Assembly (NCBI GenBank): GCA_003023565.1
Contig: PXSA01000037.1
Location: forward strand, 196,371-259,706
Reading direction: 5' to 3'
DNA: 63,336 bases
DNA from: Halobacteriales archaeon QS_9_68_17
GTDB taxonomy: Archaea; Halobacteriota; Halobacteria; Halobacteriales; Natronoarchaeaceae
A program made the position numbers and the translations under genes. Position 1 is the first letter of the stretch, and each line of letters starts with the position of its first letter. Below are positions 63,252-63,336 of this stretch, piece by piece. The notes beneath the pieces were generated by a model. It was given only the letters and a program-made list of their open reading frames with translations, was not told where the DNA came from and did not search any database.

Positions 63252-63336
63252 TCAGACCCGGTCTCCCTCTCCGCGCGCCGACGGGTTCGCTTCGAGCGTC
63301 GGGATCTCGCCCGTCTCGGCGAGGCTCTTGAGGCGG
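63252..63336 (-). CDS. C-terminal end of an unidentified gene running off the right edge
   Basis: The reverse strand is open from the right edge to TGA at 63252, giving 28 residues: RLKSLAETGEIPTLEANPSA, RGEGDRV. Codon use is haloarchaeal. Too little is visible to assign a family. It is on the same strand as trpC, about 145 bases upstream of it. Confidence 0.5.
   Translation of the reverse strand, partial: RLKSLAETGEIPTLEANPSARGEGDRV

Noticed and set aside
1..63336. tRNA, rRNA or CRISPR arrays
   Set aside because: By eye I found no cloverleaf-like segment with a TTC loop motif in the gaps, no rRNA-like stretch and no regularly spaced repeats; a tRNA scan would be decisive.

Overview
This window comes from a halophilic archaeon (class Halobacteria). 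The DNA is very GC-rich. The predicted proteins are strongly acidic, with runs of Asp and Glu. Many genes start within about 25-30 bases of a TATA-like box, as leaderless haloarchaeal transcripts do. The gene content is archaeal: transcription factor B, geranylgeranylglyceryl phosphate synthase, the archaeal pantoate kinase/phosphopantothenate synthetase pair, 3-dehydroquinate synthase II with an ADH synthase, an AglD-type glycosyltransferase, and SMC with ScpA. I cannot name the genus.

Layout. 1-5 kb: a UspA-family gene cut by the left edge, a small membrane protein, a methyltransferase, then a gene graveyard (an FMN-oxidase-like N-terminus, a spondin-domain protein and a classical photolyase C-terminus) beside an intact iron-sulfur photolyase. 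5-10 kb: phosphopantothenate synthetase and pantoate kinase, separated by a 933-residue membrane protein carrying about 13 DUF1508-like repeats. 10-16 kb: aspS, an Lrp-type regulator, a TrkA-N protein plus amino-acid permease with UspA tails, the lipid gene GGGPS, and RidA. 16-23 kb: a decayed lipoprotein gene, topA, a Bat-type regulator and gatB. 23-28 kb: the coiled-coil/smc/scpA operon, with smc frameshifted. 28-33 kb: small membrane proteins, purine salvage (mtnP and a phosphoribosyltransferase), a histidine kinase and a PhzF-family gene. 33.5-36.3 kb: the most unusual region, two cargo segments (an MFS transporter; a DUF433/DUF5615 toxin-antitoxin pair), each bounded by the same left repeat (a copy of the phzF 3' end) and the same right repeat.

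36-48 kb: ppsA with two tandem hairpins inside the coding sequence, a lipoprotein, mfnA, a VTT-domain membrane protein, metG, a GYD protein and pyk. 47-55 kb: NfeD with an SPFH protein, a winged-helix regulator, a broken epimerase, an aglD-like gene, a broken DUF84 NTPase and tfb. 55-63 kb: an aromatic amino-acid block (aroD, 3-dehydroquinate synthase II, ADH synthase, trpC-trpB-trpA) interrupted by a methyltransferase and a short-chain dehydrogenase. The trp operon start region carries TGTACA-type palindromes. An unidentified gene runs off the right edge.

Functional links: pantoate kinase, phosphopantothenate synthetase and MfnA (a probable beta-alanine source) supply CoA synthesis. The ADH route feeds shikimate and tryptophan synthesis. 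AspRS and GatB are consistent with tRNA-dependent amidation. The window holds an unusual number of frameshifted or internally deleted genes. This may reflect real decay or assembly errors and should be settled with reads before function is inferred.
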